DNA of 64,000 bases from Halapricum desulfuricans (GTDB lineage Archaea > Halobacteriota > Halobacteria > Halobacteriales > Haloarculaceae): the NCBI RefSeq assembly GCF_017094505.1, contig NZ_CP064787.1, positions 620,001-684,000 of the forward strand. The letters are read 5' to 3'. The position numbers and the translations under genes are program-made. Below, piece after piece: positions 9,200-16,749 of this stretch; positions within the stretch are counted from its first letter, which is position 1; each line of letters starts with the position of its first letter. The notes under the pieces were generated by a model, which saw only the letters and a program-made list of their open reading frames with translations, was not told the origin of the DNA and made no database searches.

Positions 9200-9733
9200 A
9201 TGCCAGAGCCACGCGTCCCCGGGAGCGGCGGCGACCGGATGGAGCTACCCTGCGGGGAGACGGTCTCGCCGCGAGCGTTCGATCTCGGCCAGCGGGAGTT
9301 CGACTGCGACTGCGGGGAGACCCACGCGATCGTGACCGACGCACATCCGCTCTCGCGGTTCGTCCCCGAAGACATCGCCGCCCAGCTGCGCGCCGTGATC
9401 GATACCGACGACGAATACGAGGAGTTCTCGACGGTCCATCTCATGGGATCGGTGCTGGAGGAGTTCCCCGAGGAGATCGTCGTCGAGGACGTCTCGGAGG
9501 ACGGGCAGATCGGCGCGGCGCTGATCTGGGTGGCCGACTTCGACTCGCGGCGGCTCCATCGCGTCGTCGTCGAGTTGCTCGTCGAACTGATGGACCACGC
9601 GGTCGGGCACACCGACGACGACGAGCTGCAGGCGGAGTTCGAGTCACAGATGGCCGAGTTCGACGTCGAGGGGTTCATCGAGGCCTACCGCGACCAGCGC
9701 GACTTCGAAGACGAATACGACCGGCCGGTGTGA
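9200..9733 (+). CDS. DUF5815 family haloarchaeal protein
   Basis: 177 residues. The N-terminus carries Cys pairs (ELPCGETV; FDCDCGETHA) typical of a small zinc site, followed by an acidic all-helical region (FDSRRLHRVVVELLVELMDHA). I recognise the overall pattern as haloarchaeal DUF5815, conserved but functionally undefined. The ATG at 9200 is chosen because the conserved PEPRVPG opening follows immediately; the longer frame upstream runs back into the antiporter gene. Probably cytosolic. Confidence 0.75.
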   Translation: MPEPRVPGSGGDRMELPCGETVSPRAFDLGQREFDCDCGETHAIVTDAHPLSRFVPEDIAAQLRAVIDTDDEYEEFSTVHLMGSVLEEFPEEIVVEDVSEDGQIGAALIWVADFDSRRLHRVVVELLVELMDHAVGHTDDDELQAEFESQMAEFDVEGFIEAYRDQRDFEDEYDRPV

Positions 9734-9851
9734 GAGTGACCGTCGGTCGTGTCCGTCTCGGCCGAGCAGACCCCGGCCGTCGTGTGACGAACCCATGTGA
9801 CCGTCTGACATCGACCGTCCCGCCGCAGTCGTCGATTCTCGGCCGTGAAGC

Positions 9852-9916
9852 CGTCAGACGCCTGTCTGACGCCGTTTAATGGTATAGTGGCACATACGTA
9901 CGCGTATGCGCATACG
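9852..9916 (+). promoter_or_regulatory. Promoter with perfect upstream inverted repeat and CATACG operator-like repeats
   Basis: An 8+8 inverted repeat CGTCAGAC/GTCTGACG with a 4-base loop (9852-9871) lies just before a TTTAAT TATA box (9874-9879), which is about 27-30 bases from the ATG at 9906. A second inverted repeat, CATACG-TACG-CGTATG (9893-9908), covers the start codon, and CATACG recurs at 9911-9916. This fits a leaderless gene with an activator or repressor site on each side of its TATA box, possibly autoregulated by the encoded winged-helix-like protein (inference). Confidence 0.5.
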
Positions 9917-10136
9917 TCGCGGCGAGTTCGAGCGGATCCGGTCGGTGCTGGAGCAGGCCGACGCCGACGAGCCGTTGACGGCGCGCGAGATCCTCGATCT
10001 GCTGGACGAGCACGGCGAGGACTTCGACAGCGCCCACCGCGTTGCCACCGTCCTCGGGCGACGCGCCCGGGACGGAGACGTCGAGGTCATCCGCGACCAG
10101 CCATACCGGTATCGCTTCCGGGAGGCGAACAACTAG
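9906..10136 (+). CDS. Small winged-helix-like DNA-binding protein, hypothetical
   Basis: 76 residues. The alternation of helices (GEFERIRSVLEQ, TAREILDLLDEHG, SAHRVATVLGRRARDG) followed by a short strand pair (VEVIRDQPYRYRF) resembles a winged helix-turn-helix, the last part being the wing. It has no membrane or metal-binding segments. It starts at an ATG that lies inside an inverted repeat, so autoregulation is plausible. I do not know its targets; the downstream gene is metG, separated by about 100 bases. Confidence 0.6.
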   Translation: MRIRRGEFERIRSVLEQADADEPLTAREILDLLDEHGEDFDSAHRVATVLGRRARDGDVEVIRDQPYRYRFREANN

Positions 10137-10239
10137 CAAATCCCCGGCCGCCGTTCTCGAGGTAGCCGAGCCCCTGTACCTTCGATCGGTCTCGACGGAA
10201 ACCAGCGGGTTTTTGACTCGAATGGCGATAACAAGGAGT

Positions 10240-12402
10240 ATGAGCCACGAGGAGTTTCCGACCGACGAGCCCGCGGTGGTGACCTGCGGGTTGCCCTACG
10301 CCAACGGCGACCTGCACATCGGCCACCTGCGGACCTACGTCGGCGGCGACGTGTTCAGCCGTGCGCTTGAGAAGCTGGGCCAGCAGACCGCATTCGTCTG
10401 CGGGTCGGACATGCACGGCACGCCCATCGCCGTCCAGTCCATCCAGGAGGGCGTCGATCCCGAGGCGTTCGCCCTTGAATATCACGAACAGTACCAGGAG
10501 ACGTTCCCGAAGTTCGCGGTCGAGTTCGACAACTACGGCCACACCCACGAGGAGACCAACCGCGAGCTGACGCACGAGATCGTCCGCACGCTCGAGGAGA
10601 AAGGCTACGTCTACGAGAAGGAGATCAAGGTCGCCTGGGACCCGGCCGAGGACCAGCCCCTGCCCGACCGGTACGTCGAGGGGACCTGCCCCTACTGCGG
10701 CGCGAAGGCCCGCGGCGACGAGTGCGACGAGGGCTGTGGTCGCCACCTCGAACCCGGCGAGATCGAGGATCCCGTCTCGACGATCACCGGCAACCCCGCC
10801 GAGTACCGCGACCGCACGCACAAGTTCTTCGAGGTCTCCGAGCTGTCTGAGTATCTCACCGACTTCCTCGACCGACTGGAAGGGACTGCGAACGCTCGCA
10901 ACCAGCCCCGCCAGTGGATCGAAGACGGCCTGCAGGACTGGTGTATCACCCGGGATCTGGACTGGGGGTTCGACTACCCCGAGATCGACGGTGACGACGA
11001 GTCGAGTGCTGAGGAGCTCGTCCTGTACGTCTGGGTCGACGCGCCCATCGAGTACATCGCCTCGACGAAGCAGTACACCGAGCGCGTCGGCGACGACGTC
11101 TACGACTGGGAACGGGCCTGGAAGGACGACGGCGAGATCGTCCACGTCATCGGTCGGGACATCATTCAACACCACACCATCTTCTGGCCGGCGATGTTGC
11201 ACGTCGCGGAGTACGAGGAGCCCCGGGCCGTGATGGCCAGCGGGTTCATGACCCTCAATGGCAAGGGCTTTTCCACCTCGCGCAACCGGGCGGTCTGGGC
11301 TCGGGAGTACCTCGAGGAGGGCTTTCACGAGGACCTGCTGCGGTACTACCTCGCGACGAACGGCGGCTTCCAGCAGGACGTGGACTTCTCGTGGTCGAAG
11401 TTCCGCGAGCGCGTCAACGGCGAGCTCGTCGGCACAGTCGGGAACTTCCTGTACCGGTCGCTCCTGTTCGCTCACCGCAACTTCGACGGGACGCCCGACG
11501 TCTCCGGGTCACACCCGGAGGCCAGCGAGACGGAGTCTCGCCCTGCCGAAGTGAGCGACGCGGTCCACGACCGTATCGAGGAAGCTGTCGAGGCCTACCG
11601 CGAGGCGATCAACGACTACTCCATCCGCAAGGCCGGTCAGGCGGCGGTCGAACTGGCGCAGTTCGGCAACGAGTACATCCAGCGCAACGAACCGTGGAAG
11701 CTGACAGACGAGGACCCCGAGGCCGCCGCACAGGTGATCCGCGACTGCGTGCAGGTCGCGAAGGCGCTTGCGGTCCTGCTGGAACCGCTCACGCCCGGCA
11801 AAGCCCAGCAGCTGTGGGACCAGCTCGGCGAGGACGGCAGCGTCCACGAGGCGACCGTCGAAGCGGTCCACGAAGCACCACCGGAGACCTTCGGCGAACC
11901 CGCGGAACTGTTCGAGAAGATCGAGGCCGAGCGCGTCGAAGAGCTCAACGAGAAACTCGAATCCCGTGCCGAGGAAGCGACCGACGACGCCGAAACCGAG
12001 AGTGACAACGCCGGCGACGAAACCGAAAGTGACGAGACCCGCGACGAGCGAACGGAAGGCATGGACCTGGAACCGCTCGTCGAGGATCGGATCAGTTTCG
12101 AGGACTTCGAGGGGATCGACATGCGCGTCGGTCGGATCGAAACCGTCGAGGACATCGAGGATTCGGACAAGCTCGTCCGGCTAGAGGTCGACATCGGCAT
12201 CGAGACCCGACAGGTCGTCGCCGGGATCAAACAGCTCCACGACGTCGACGAACTGCCCGGGACGAAGGTGATCCTGCTGGCGAACATGGAGAAAGCCGAA
12301 CTGTTCGGGTTCGAATCGAACGGGATGATCCTGGCCGCCGGCGACGAGGCCGACCTGCTGACGACCCACGAAGACGCCGACGTCGGCCTGCGGATCCAGT
12401 AG
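10240..12402 (+). CDS. metG: Methionyl-tRNA synthetase with C-terminal tRNA-binding domain
   Basis: 720 residues; charges tRNA-Met with methionine using ATP. The class I signature HIGH is at residues 26-29. A zinc knuckle follows with Cys150, Cys153, Cys162 and Cys166. The KMSKS-equivalent loop reads KGFSTS (342-347). After the anticodon-binding helical domain there is a low-complexity acidic linker of repeated T-E-S-D/N (about 585-607), then a Trbp111/EMAP-like OB-fold tRNA-binding domain (about 608-720) that usually dimerises the enzyme. The ATG at 10240 opens MSHEEFPTDEPAVVTCGLPYA, the usual haloarchaeal beginning; an in-frame ATG at 10222 is the alternative. Confidence 0.97.
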   Translation: MSHEEFPTDEPAVVTCGLPYANGDLHIGHLRTYVGGDVFSRALEKLGQQTAFVCGSDMHGTPIAVQSIQEGVDPEAFALEYHEQYQETFPKFAVEFDNYGHTHEETNRELTHEIVRTLEEKGYVYEKEIKVAWDPAEDQPLPDRYVEGTCPYCGAKARGDECDEGCGRHLEPGEIEDPVSTITGNPAEYRDRTHKFFEVSELSEYLTDFLDRLEGTANARNQPRQWIEDGLQDWCITRDLDWGFDYPEIDGDDESSAEELVLYVWVDAPIEYIASTKQYTERVGDDVYDWERAWKDDGEIVHVIGRDIIQHHTIFWPAMLHVAEYEEPRAVMASGFMTLNGKGFSTSRNRAVWAREYLEEGFHEDLLRYYLATNGGFQQDVDFSWSKFRERVNGELVGTVGNFLYRSLLFAHRNFDGTPDVSGSHPEASETESRPAEVSDAVHDRIEEAVEAYREAINDYSIRKAGQAAVELAQFGNEYIQRNEPWKLTDEDPEAAAQVIRDCVQVAKALAVLLEPLTPGKAQQLWDQLGEDGSVHEATVEAVHEAPPETFGEPAELFEKIEAERVEELNEKLESRAEEATDDAETESDNAGDETESDETRDERTEGMDLEPLVEDRISFEDFEGIDMRVGRIETVEDIEDSDKLVRLEVDIGIETRQVVAGIKQLHDVDELPGTKVILLANMEKAELFGFESNGMILAAGDEADLLTTHEDADVGLRIQ

Positions 12403-12439
12403 CGCCAGCCCTTTTATCACCGGTCCCGTTGACTCTCAC

Positions 12440-12760
12440 ATGGCAGACGACGACTCCGACTGGGCGTTCGAGACAGAGGAAGTCGGTGACGACAGTGCCA
12501 GCGGACGCGACGATCGGAGTGACGGCGAACGCGACACAGTCAGCGAGCATGACGACGGTGAGTGGCGCTTTTCGCTGTCAGACCTTGAGGACGACCAGAG
12601 CGCCGTCGAGGGCAACGTCTTCGGATCGCCGACCAGCGACACCGAGGTCATCGAGGCCGGGTCGCCAGATCTGGAGAACGTGTTCTTCCTGCTGGTGGGC
12701 GTCCTCCTCGCGCTCGCGTTCTTCCTGCAGTTCTATCTGGCCGGTGCAGGGCCCGGCTGA
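12440..12760 (+). CDS. Small acidic protein with one C-terminal membrane helix (DUF7312-like)
   Basis: 106 residues. The first 75 are a disordered Asp/Ser/Glu-rich stretch and the last 28 (VFFLLVGVLLALAFFLQFYL) form one transmembrane segment, so it is probably tail-anchored with the acidic part in the cytosol. It resembles haloarchaeal DUF7312 proteins of unknown role. CTTTTATC about 25 bases before the ATG is a good TATA box for a leaderless transcript. It sits between metG and an nfeD gene. Confidence 0.65.
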   Translation: MADDDSDWAFETEEVGDDSASGRDDRSDGERDTVSEHDDGEWRFSLSDLEDDQSAVEGNVFGSPTSDTEVIEAGSPDLENVFFLLVGVLLALAFFLQFYLAGAGPG

Positions 12761-12831
12761 TGAACGTGTGGTCTCGCGCCTGAATGGCCGGTGACCGAAG
12801 GATTATTCAGCCGGAGCCCGAATGTCACGGC

Positions 12832-13395
12832 ATGGTCGAGTTGCTCGGCATCGATATGGCAACGCTGTTGTTACTTGCCGGTGCCGGACTGATCATCGCC
12901 GAAGCGTTGGCGCCGGGGGCACACTTCATCGTCCTCGGGATCGCGCTGCTCGGCGCCGGACTGGTCGGGCTGGCGTTGCCGGGATCGCTGGGACTGCTCG
13001 CCACGACAGTCGTGCTCGCCGCGACGGTCATGATCATCGGCGGGGCGGCGCTGTACGGCTACCGGGAGTTCGACATTTATGGGGGGAAAGGGACGGCACA
13101 GACGAGCGACTCGGAATCGCTGCGAGGGCAGACCGGCCGCGTGACCGAGCGCGTCACCGCGACCGGTGGCGAGATCAAACTCGACGAGGGCGGGTTCAAC
13201 CCCTACTATCAGGCCCGCGCGCTGGACGACGACATCGACGAGGGGACGCAGATCATCGTCGTCGATCCCGGCGGCGGTAACGTCCTGACCGTCGAGAACT
13301 TCGAGGCCATCGAGGAAGACGAGATCGATCGCGAACTCGCCCGCGGACGCGAGCGCGAAGACAGTGACCGCGAACAGAACGTCGATACCGCCTGA
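12832..13395 (+). CDS. NfeD-family membrane protein
   Basis: 187 residues. Three or four hydrophobic helices at about 5-80 are followed by an OB-fold-like soluble domain (SLRGQTGRVTERV ... GTQIIVVDPGGGNVLTVENF), the layout of short NfeD proteins, which usually act with SPFH/stomatin proteins in membrane organisation. No SPFH partner gene is next to it here, which is unusual. The ATG at 12832 is chosen over an upstream in-frame ATG at 12784 because the hydrophobic region starts right after it. The tail is acidic and disordered. Confidence 0.8.
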   Translation: MVELLGIDMATLLLLAGAGLIIAEALAPGAHFIVLGIALLGAGLVGLALPGSLGLLATTVVLAATVMIIGGAALYGYREFDIYGGKGTAQTSDSESLRGQTGRVTERVTATGGEIKLDEGGFNPYYQARALDDDIDEGTQIIVVDPGGGNVLTVENFEAIEEDEIDRELARGREREDSDREQNVDTA

Positions 13396-13622
13396 CTTCT
13401 CCGGTTTCATACTGGCCGCTGTGTGTCTGTTTCGTCTCGACCGCGGACGACAACGGGACAGCGACGCCGCTGCCGTCGCGCTCGGACCGCGCGTGACCGG
13501 CGGCCCCGTCACACCGGAGCATCGCTACGGCAACCACTCCGAGACTGATCTTTCGGGATCTCAAGACGAAACGCCCACCGACGGGGAGAGGGTCGAAAAC
13601 GCGGCGCTGACGCGCCGAACAC

Positions 13623-13633
13623 AATATTTAATC
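13623..13633 (+). promoter_or_regulatory. TATA box of the RAD55-like gene
   Basis: ATATTTAATCG lies about 30-38 bases before the ATG at 13663, the spacing expected for a short-leader haloarchaeal promoter. The 267-base gap before it (13396-13662) shows no convincing gene. Confidence 0.5.
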
Positions 13634-13662
13634 GCGTGCAAAATCAACGTCTGTAACGACCT

Positions 13663-14292
13663 ATGCAGGATCGGCTCCGGACCGGGATCGACGTCCTCGA
13701 CCGAAAGCTGGACGGCGGGATCCCGGCCGGGAGCATCGTCGTGTTGAACGCCAATCCGGCGAGTCAGGCGGAGCTGTTTCTCTACGAACTGACGGCGACG
13801 CGAGGGACACTGTACCTGTCGCTCGATCGATCCGAACAGGCGATCCGGGACAGCCTCGAGAACTCCCCGACCAACACCGGCGAACCGACAGTTCGGCACG
13901 TCTCCGGCGAAGCGCCGCTGGACAACGCCAGCAAGCTCGTCAGCGCTCTCCCGGAGACCTCGAATCTCATCATCGACCCGCTGAACGTCCTCGAAGAACA
14001 GGAGCCGCCATCGCGGTTCCGGAGCTTCATGAACGACCTGCAAAATCACATCTTCAACACGGGGAGTCTCGCGGTGTTACACTGTCTGGACGGGCGGTCC
14101 GTCCCGCCGCTCCGGGACACCACCGAGCACTTCGCGGACGTCATCTTCCAGATGGACACGAAAATCCAAGGCGACGAAGTCGAAAACCAGCTTGCGATTC
14201 CGAAGTTCCGCGGCGGTCGTGCGCCGACGAACGTCATCAAGCTCAACCTCGTCGAAGAGGTCTCGATCGACACGAGCCGGGACATCGCCTGA
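13663..14292 (+). CDS. RAD55/KaiC-like RecA-superfamily protein without a canonical P-loop
   Basis: 209 residues. The opening RTGIDVLDRKLDGGIPAGSIVVL is the classic start of archaeal KaiC/RAD55 proteins, but the expected Walker A G-x-x-x-x-G-K-S/T is replaced by LNANPASQAE (28-37), lacking the catalytic Lys. A Walker B-like strand is present (SNLIIDPLNVLEE). It resembles single-domain haloarchaeal RAD55-like proteins thought to act in signalling, so it may bind partners, not hydrolyse ATP (inference). It has its own TATA box and no operon partner. Confidence 0.75.
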   Translation: MQDRLRTGIDVLDRKLDGGIPAGSIVVLNANPASQAELFLYELTATRGTLYLSLDRSEQAIRDSLENSPTNTGEPTVRHVSGEAPLDNASKLVSALPETSNLIIDPLNVLEEQEPPSRFRSFMNDLQNHIFNTGSLAVLHCLDGRSVPPLRDTTEHFADVIFQMDTKIQGDEVENQLAIPKFRGGRAPTNVIKLNLVEEVSIDTSRDIA

Positions 14293-14621
14293 TACTGCCG
14301 GCTCTCACGTTTCTCGTCATTCGATATACCACTGCACGAGTCGAGTGACACGCACAGCAATCGCTCGTGGATGTGTGTTCGATAGGGGATCAGTTCGATT
14401 ATGAGGCGAAGGTATCAACTGGACTGTGTTAATTGGATTGGTTCACCATACCAAAGACAATTGACCGCTGGTATCAAGTATTGAACTGGGTGTTCAGTTT
14501 CAGCTCTCCGCCAACGTCGCCCCTGATGACTCTGCCGACGCCCAATGCACGTCTCTCTCCTCCATTCACACGGGAGAATCACCGCGGACGGCCAAACATC
14601 CCAATTGACTGAGGCACAATC
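14293..14621. other. Intergenic region, no gene seen
   Basis: 329 bases between the RAD55-like and UPF0058 genes with lower GC than the neighbours. Stops interrupt all frames and I see no RNA gene or strong hairpin. AATTG-type motifs recur (14434, 14459, 14602), but I cannot assign them a role. Confidence 0.4.
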
Positions 14622-14864
14622 ATGCGTAAAAAAGAGTACATCTACACTCACGCTCTGCTCGCGGAAGTCACGGGATACTTGATCAAGAACGAGACCATGC
14701 CAGCAGATCGGCTGACCGCGTACAGCGCACTTGAGACATGTCCGTCAAGCATCCACGAAACGAAACAGAAACACCGCGAAGCGGTTATGGCTCTGAGCAG
14801 CGCCATCGACCGGTGCCTCAAAGAGGTACCCACAGATAGCCACGGGCAAGCAGTGGATCAATGA
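14622..14864 (+). CDS. UPF0058 family protein
   Basis: 80 residues, beginning MRKKEYIYTHALLAEVTGYL, which matches the all-helical archaeal UPF0058 family (about 80-100 residues, sometimes described as metal-binding). The helix-loop-helix content and the motif HREAVMALSSAI fit. Base composition is lower in GC than the housekeeping genes. Start is the only reasonable ATG. Function unknown; haloarchaea commonly carry several paralogues. Confidence 0.75.
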   Translation: MRKKEYIYTHALLAEVTGYLIKNETMPADRLTAYSALETCPSSIHETKQKHREAVMALSSAIDRCLKEVPTDSHGQAVDQ

Positions 14865-14977
14865 CGGGAGTCGCGTGTCGCCACCGGCGATCTCCCCCTT
14901 TGCTGCGGTGCCTACTTCCGACCAATTGAGCGATTGTCCGTGACTGGCCCGAGAACCGGACGTGCAAATTGGGGAAG

Positions 14978-14996
14978 GTACTACGTGACGTAGTAC
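14978..14996. promoter_or_regulatory. Perfect 9+9 palindrome just before a start codon
   Basis: GTACTACGT-G-ACGTAGTAC is a perfect inverted repeat with a single central base, ending 5 bases before the ATG at 15002. A symmetric 19-base site here is typical of a dimeric repressor operator. The downstream 55-residue gene would be the target. No regulator gene of obvious match is adjacent. Confidence 0.55.
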
Positions 14997-15001
14997 TGGG
15001 T

Positions 15002-15169
15002 ATGAGCGCAGAAAACGAGATTGAAGATGGAATCAAGGAGAGGAAAGCGACACAGTCAGCAGGGCGGGGGATGCTCGTCGACGACGTATCTGCGGAAAAG
15101 CGCGAGGAGATGGCCGAAAAGATGGAGGCCGAGATACGAGAGAAGCGCCGGACGGAGTGGCAGCCGTGA
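15002..15169 (+). CDS. Small charged hypothetical protein
   Basis: 55 residues, highly charged (many Glu, Lys, Arg) and probably helical: SAEKREEMAEKMEAEIREKRRTEW. There is no membrane segment or cysteine. The ATG at 15002 is preferred over 14969 because the upstream codons run through the palindrome. No family recognised. Its tight placement behind a symmetric operator suggests a regulated small protein. Confidence 0.5.
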   Translation: MSAENEIEDGIKERKATQSAGRGMLVDDVSAEKREEMAEKMEAEIREKRRTEWQP

Positions 15170-15242
15170 CTCGATACGGCTCACGCCGACCACCGTTGAG
15201 GAACGAAAAAGCGAAAGCCGGCCCGCTCGCCTGTTCAGTAGC

Positions 15243-15268
15243 AGTGTGCTGGCCGAGATCTGAACTCG
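15243..15268 (-). repeat. Displaced copy of the tRNA-Gly 3' end
   Basis: These 26 bases match the 3' part of the tRNA-Gly gene (15360-15385) with two mismatches, in the same orientation and 117 bases away. The copy covers the T-arm and acceptor 3' strand only. Integration into tRNA genes leaves such 3'-end duplications, so this is a candidate attachment-site scar; a local duplication is the alternative. Confidence 0.6.
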
Positions 15269-15333
15269 TCGAGACGGTCGTCTCGCTTCGCTCGACGTGC
15301 GACTCGTCTGCTCAAATCGCGATGCCACATGCG

Positions 15334-15355
15334 TCGCTCGCGAGTTTGCGAGCGA
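15334..15355. terminator. Hairpin downstream of tRNA-Gly
   Basis: TCGCTCGC and GCGAGCGA pair perfectly around a 6-base loop, starting 7 bases beyond the 3' end of the tRNA on the minus strand. It may help terminate or process the tRNA transcript. A second hairpin (CGAGACG/CGTCTCG, 15270-15285) follows the displaced tRNA fragment. Confidence 0.4.
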
Positions 15356-15361
15356 TAGAAG

Positions 15362-15432
15362 TGCGCTGGCCGAGATTTGAACTCGGGTTAGGACCGTGGC
15401 AGGGTCCTGTGATACCACTACACCACCAGCGC
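15362..15432 (-). tRNA. tRNA-Gly, anticodon GCC
   Basis: 71 bases read on the minus strand. Acceptor stem GCGCTGG pairs with CCAGCGC plus discriminator A. The anticodon stem GGACC/GGTCC encloses loop CTGCCAC with anticodon GCC. The T-arm is CCGAG-TTCAAAT-CTCGG. CCA is not encoded. An AT-rich TCTTTTATT box (minus strand, around 15495-15505) about 65-70 bases upstream is a likely promoter. Confidence 0.95.
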
Positions 15433-15841
15433 GCACGTCGTTTGCCCGTCGGTCGGGCGCACGTCAGTTCGCATTCGAAGAAACCGCCGAGAGGAATAAA
15501 AGACTTCCGAATCGGTCGCAGGCTGGCGGTACTGGGCTAGCCGGACACACACCTGCGACCGGAACACACGCGAATTTTTTCGTGTGCACGGCCGAGGCAG
15601 GGTCGTTCGCCGACCTGGACCGGTATCGGCGGTTGTTCGAGACCTCGGCACAGTTCGAGTCCCTGTTCCGGGACGCCGCCTGGAACGGCGAGGAGAGGCC
15701 GCTGTGACAGCGACAGTGATATCGAGCCGCACGGAAACGCCTCGATTCCGGCGCACTGGCCCGTGAGATCGCGTGTCATCCCGATTTCGATCCGCTACCC
15801 TTTTAGGTGCGGCCCGAAGACTAATCGCTACAGTCTAGTGG
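15433..15841. other. Region between tRNA-Gly and the ribosomal cluster
   Basis: 409 bases. It holds the tRNA promoter, one possible very short gene (15582-15707, listed separately), and TATA-like CTTTTAGG near 15800 that could drive the ribosomal supercluster. A hairpin-like ACACACG...CGTGTGC pair flanks an A/T-rich run at 15564-15587. No other RNA gene seen. Confidence 0.4.
15582..15707 (+). CDS. Possible small protein or gene fragment
   Basis: 41 codons from a GTG: the peptide includes FADLDRYRRLFETSAQFESLFRDAAWNGEE, which has haloarchaeal-like composition and would form two helices. There is no clear promoter or family. It could be the degraded 3' end of a larger gene. Listed because its codon bias differs from the surrounding non-coding sequence, but support is weak. 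Confidence 0.25.
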   Translation: MCTAEAGSFADLDRYRRLFETSAQFESLFRDAAWNGEERPL

Positions 15842-15861
15842 CGTGACGTGGAAGCGTCACG
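15842..15861 (+). promoter_or_regulatory. Leader hairpin abutting the first gene of the ribosomal cluster
   Basis: CGTGACG and CGTCACG pair around a 6-base loop and end 2 bases before the ATG at 15864. With a TATA-like box near 15800 the hairpin would lie in a leader of about 30-40 bases. It could modulate translation of the first cistron or be a DNA operator; both are inference. Confidence 0.4.
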
Positions 15862-15863
15862 GC

Positions 15864-16742
15864 ATGACGACCAGCGTGCTCGTGCCGTCGTCCCTCACCC
15901 GGGAAGCCGAGGACAAACGCGAGGCGACTCGCAAACTCGGTTACGTGGCCCGCGCGGCCACGGTTTTCCGGGCGGATCGGCTGACGATCGTTCCCGACCC
16001 CGACGGGGAAAGGAAGTTGGACGGCGGGTTCGTCGAAACCGTCTTGCGGTACGCCGCGACGCCGCCGTACCTCCGAAAGGAGGCGTGGGGCACGCGGGAC
16101 GAACTGGAGTACGTCGGCGTCTTGCCGCCGCTCCACGTGACACCACGGACCGGCTCCGGATCGGACGATTCGGGGTCGTTGAGACAGGGACTCGTGACCG
16201 AGGTCGGATCTGATGGGCGCGTTCGGGTCAATTGCGGCATGCAACACCCGATCTCTCTGGCTGTTCCCTCCGAAATGGAGGTCAGCGAGGGGGAACGCGT
16301 CGCCGTCAGGATCTATTCGCGACGACCGGTCCGCGCGAAACTCGTCGACGAACCCCTCCCGGGGTTTGCGGTCGACCGCGCGGACCTGGACGAAGCGCTC
16401 TCGCGTGCCGACGCCGGCGTTCGGATCGCCGCATCGCGCCACGGTGTCGAACTCACGACCGACCGTCTCGGCCAGCTGGTCGGGGCGGTCCACGGTGAGG
16501 ACGACGGCGCGGGCGATCTGACCGTCGCCTTCGGCGCGCCCGAGCGCGGTCTGCCCGCCATCATGGGGATCGACCCCGGCGATGTCGGGCCCACGGACGT
16601 CGAGGACGTGGTCACCGGATCCGAATCGGACGCCACCCGATTCGACCTCTGGCTGAACACGATCCCGGATCAAGGCAGCGAAGTGGTGCGAACCGAAGAA
16701 GCGATGTTCGCAACGCTGGCCTGCCTCAGTCTCACGGAGTGA
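15864..16742 (+). CDS. Putative SPOUT-family RNA methyltransferase (SPOUT1/C9orf114-like)
   Basis: 292 residues, soluble. It resembles the archaeal proteins usually encoded just upstream of rpl3 and annotated as putative RNA (uridine-N3) methyltransferase, with an OB-like insert (residues about 100-165; GLVTEVGSDGRVRVNCG) inside a SPOUT knot domain. The C-terminal part (LWLNTIPDQGSEVVRTEEAMFATLACLSL) contains the family's conserved ending, including the SAM-pocket loop. It would methylate rRNA (inference). ATG at 15864 is preferred over 15843, which lies inside the leader hairpin. It ends 7 bases before rpl3, consistent with cotranscription. Confidence 0.8.
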   Translation: MTTSVLVPSSLTREAEDKREATRKLGYVARAATVFRADRLTIVPDPDGERKLDGGFVETVLRYAATPPYLRKEAWGTRDELEYVGVLPPLHVTPRTGSGSDDSGSLRQGLVTEVGSDGRVRVNCGMQHPISLAVPSEMEVSEGERVAVRIYSRRPVRAKLVDEPLPGFAVDRADLDEALSRADAGVRIAASRHGVELTTDRLGQLVGAVHGEDDGAGDLTVAFGAPERGLPAIMGIDPGDVGPTDVEDVVTGSESDATRFDLWLNTIPDQGSEVVRTEEAMFATLACLSLTE

Positions 16743-16749
16743 GAATCCG

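Noticed and set aside
11957-12060. Repeat insertion in metG
   Set aside because: The acidic T-E-S-D repeats are an ordinary disordered linker between the core and the tRNA-binding domain and show no palindromes.
15243-15268. Second tRNA gene
   Set aside because: Only the 3' third matches; acceptor 5' strand, D-arm and anticodon arm are missing.
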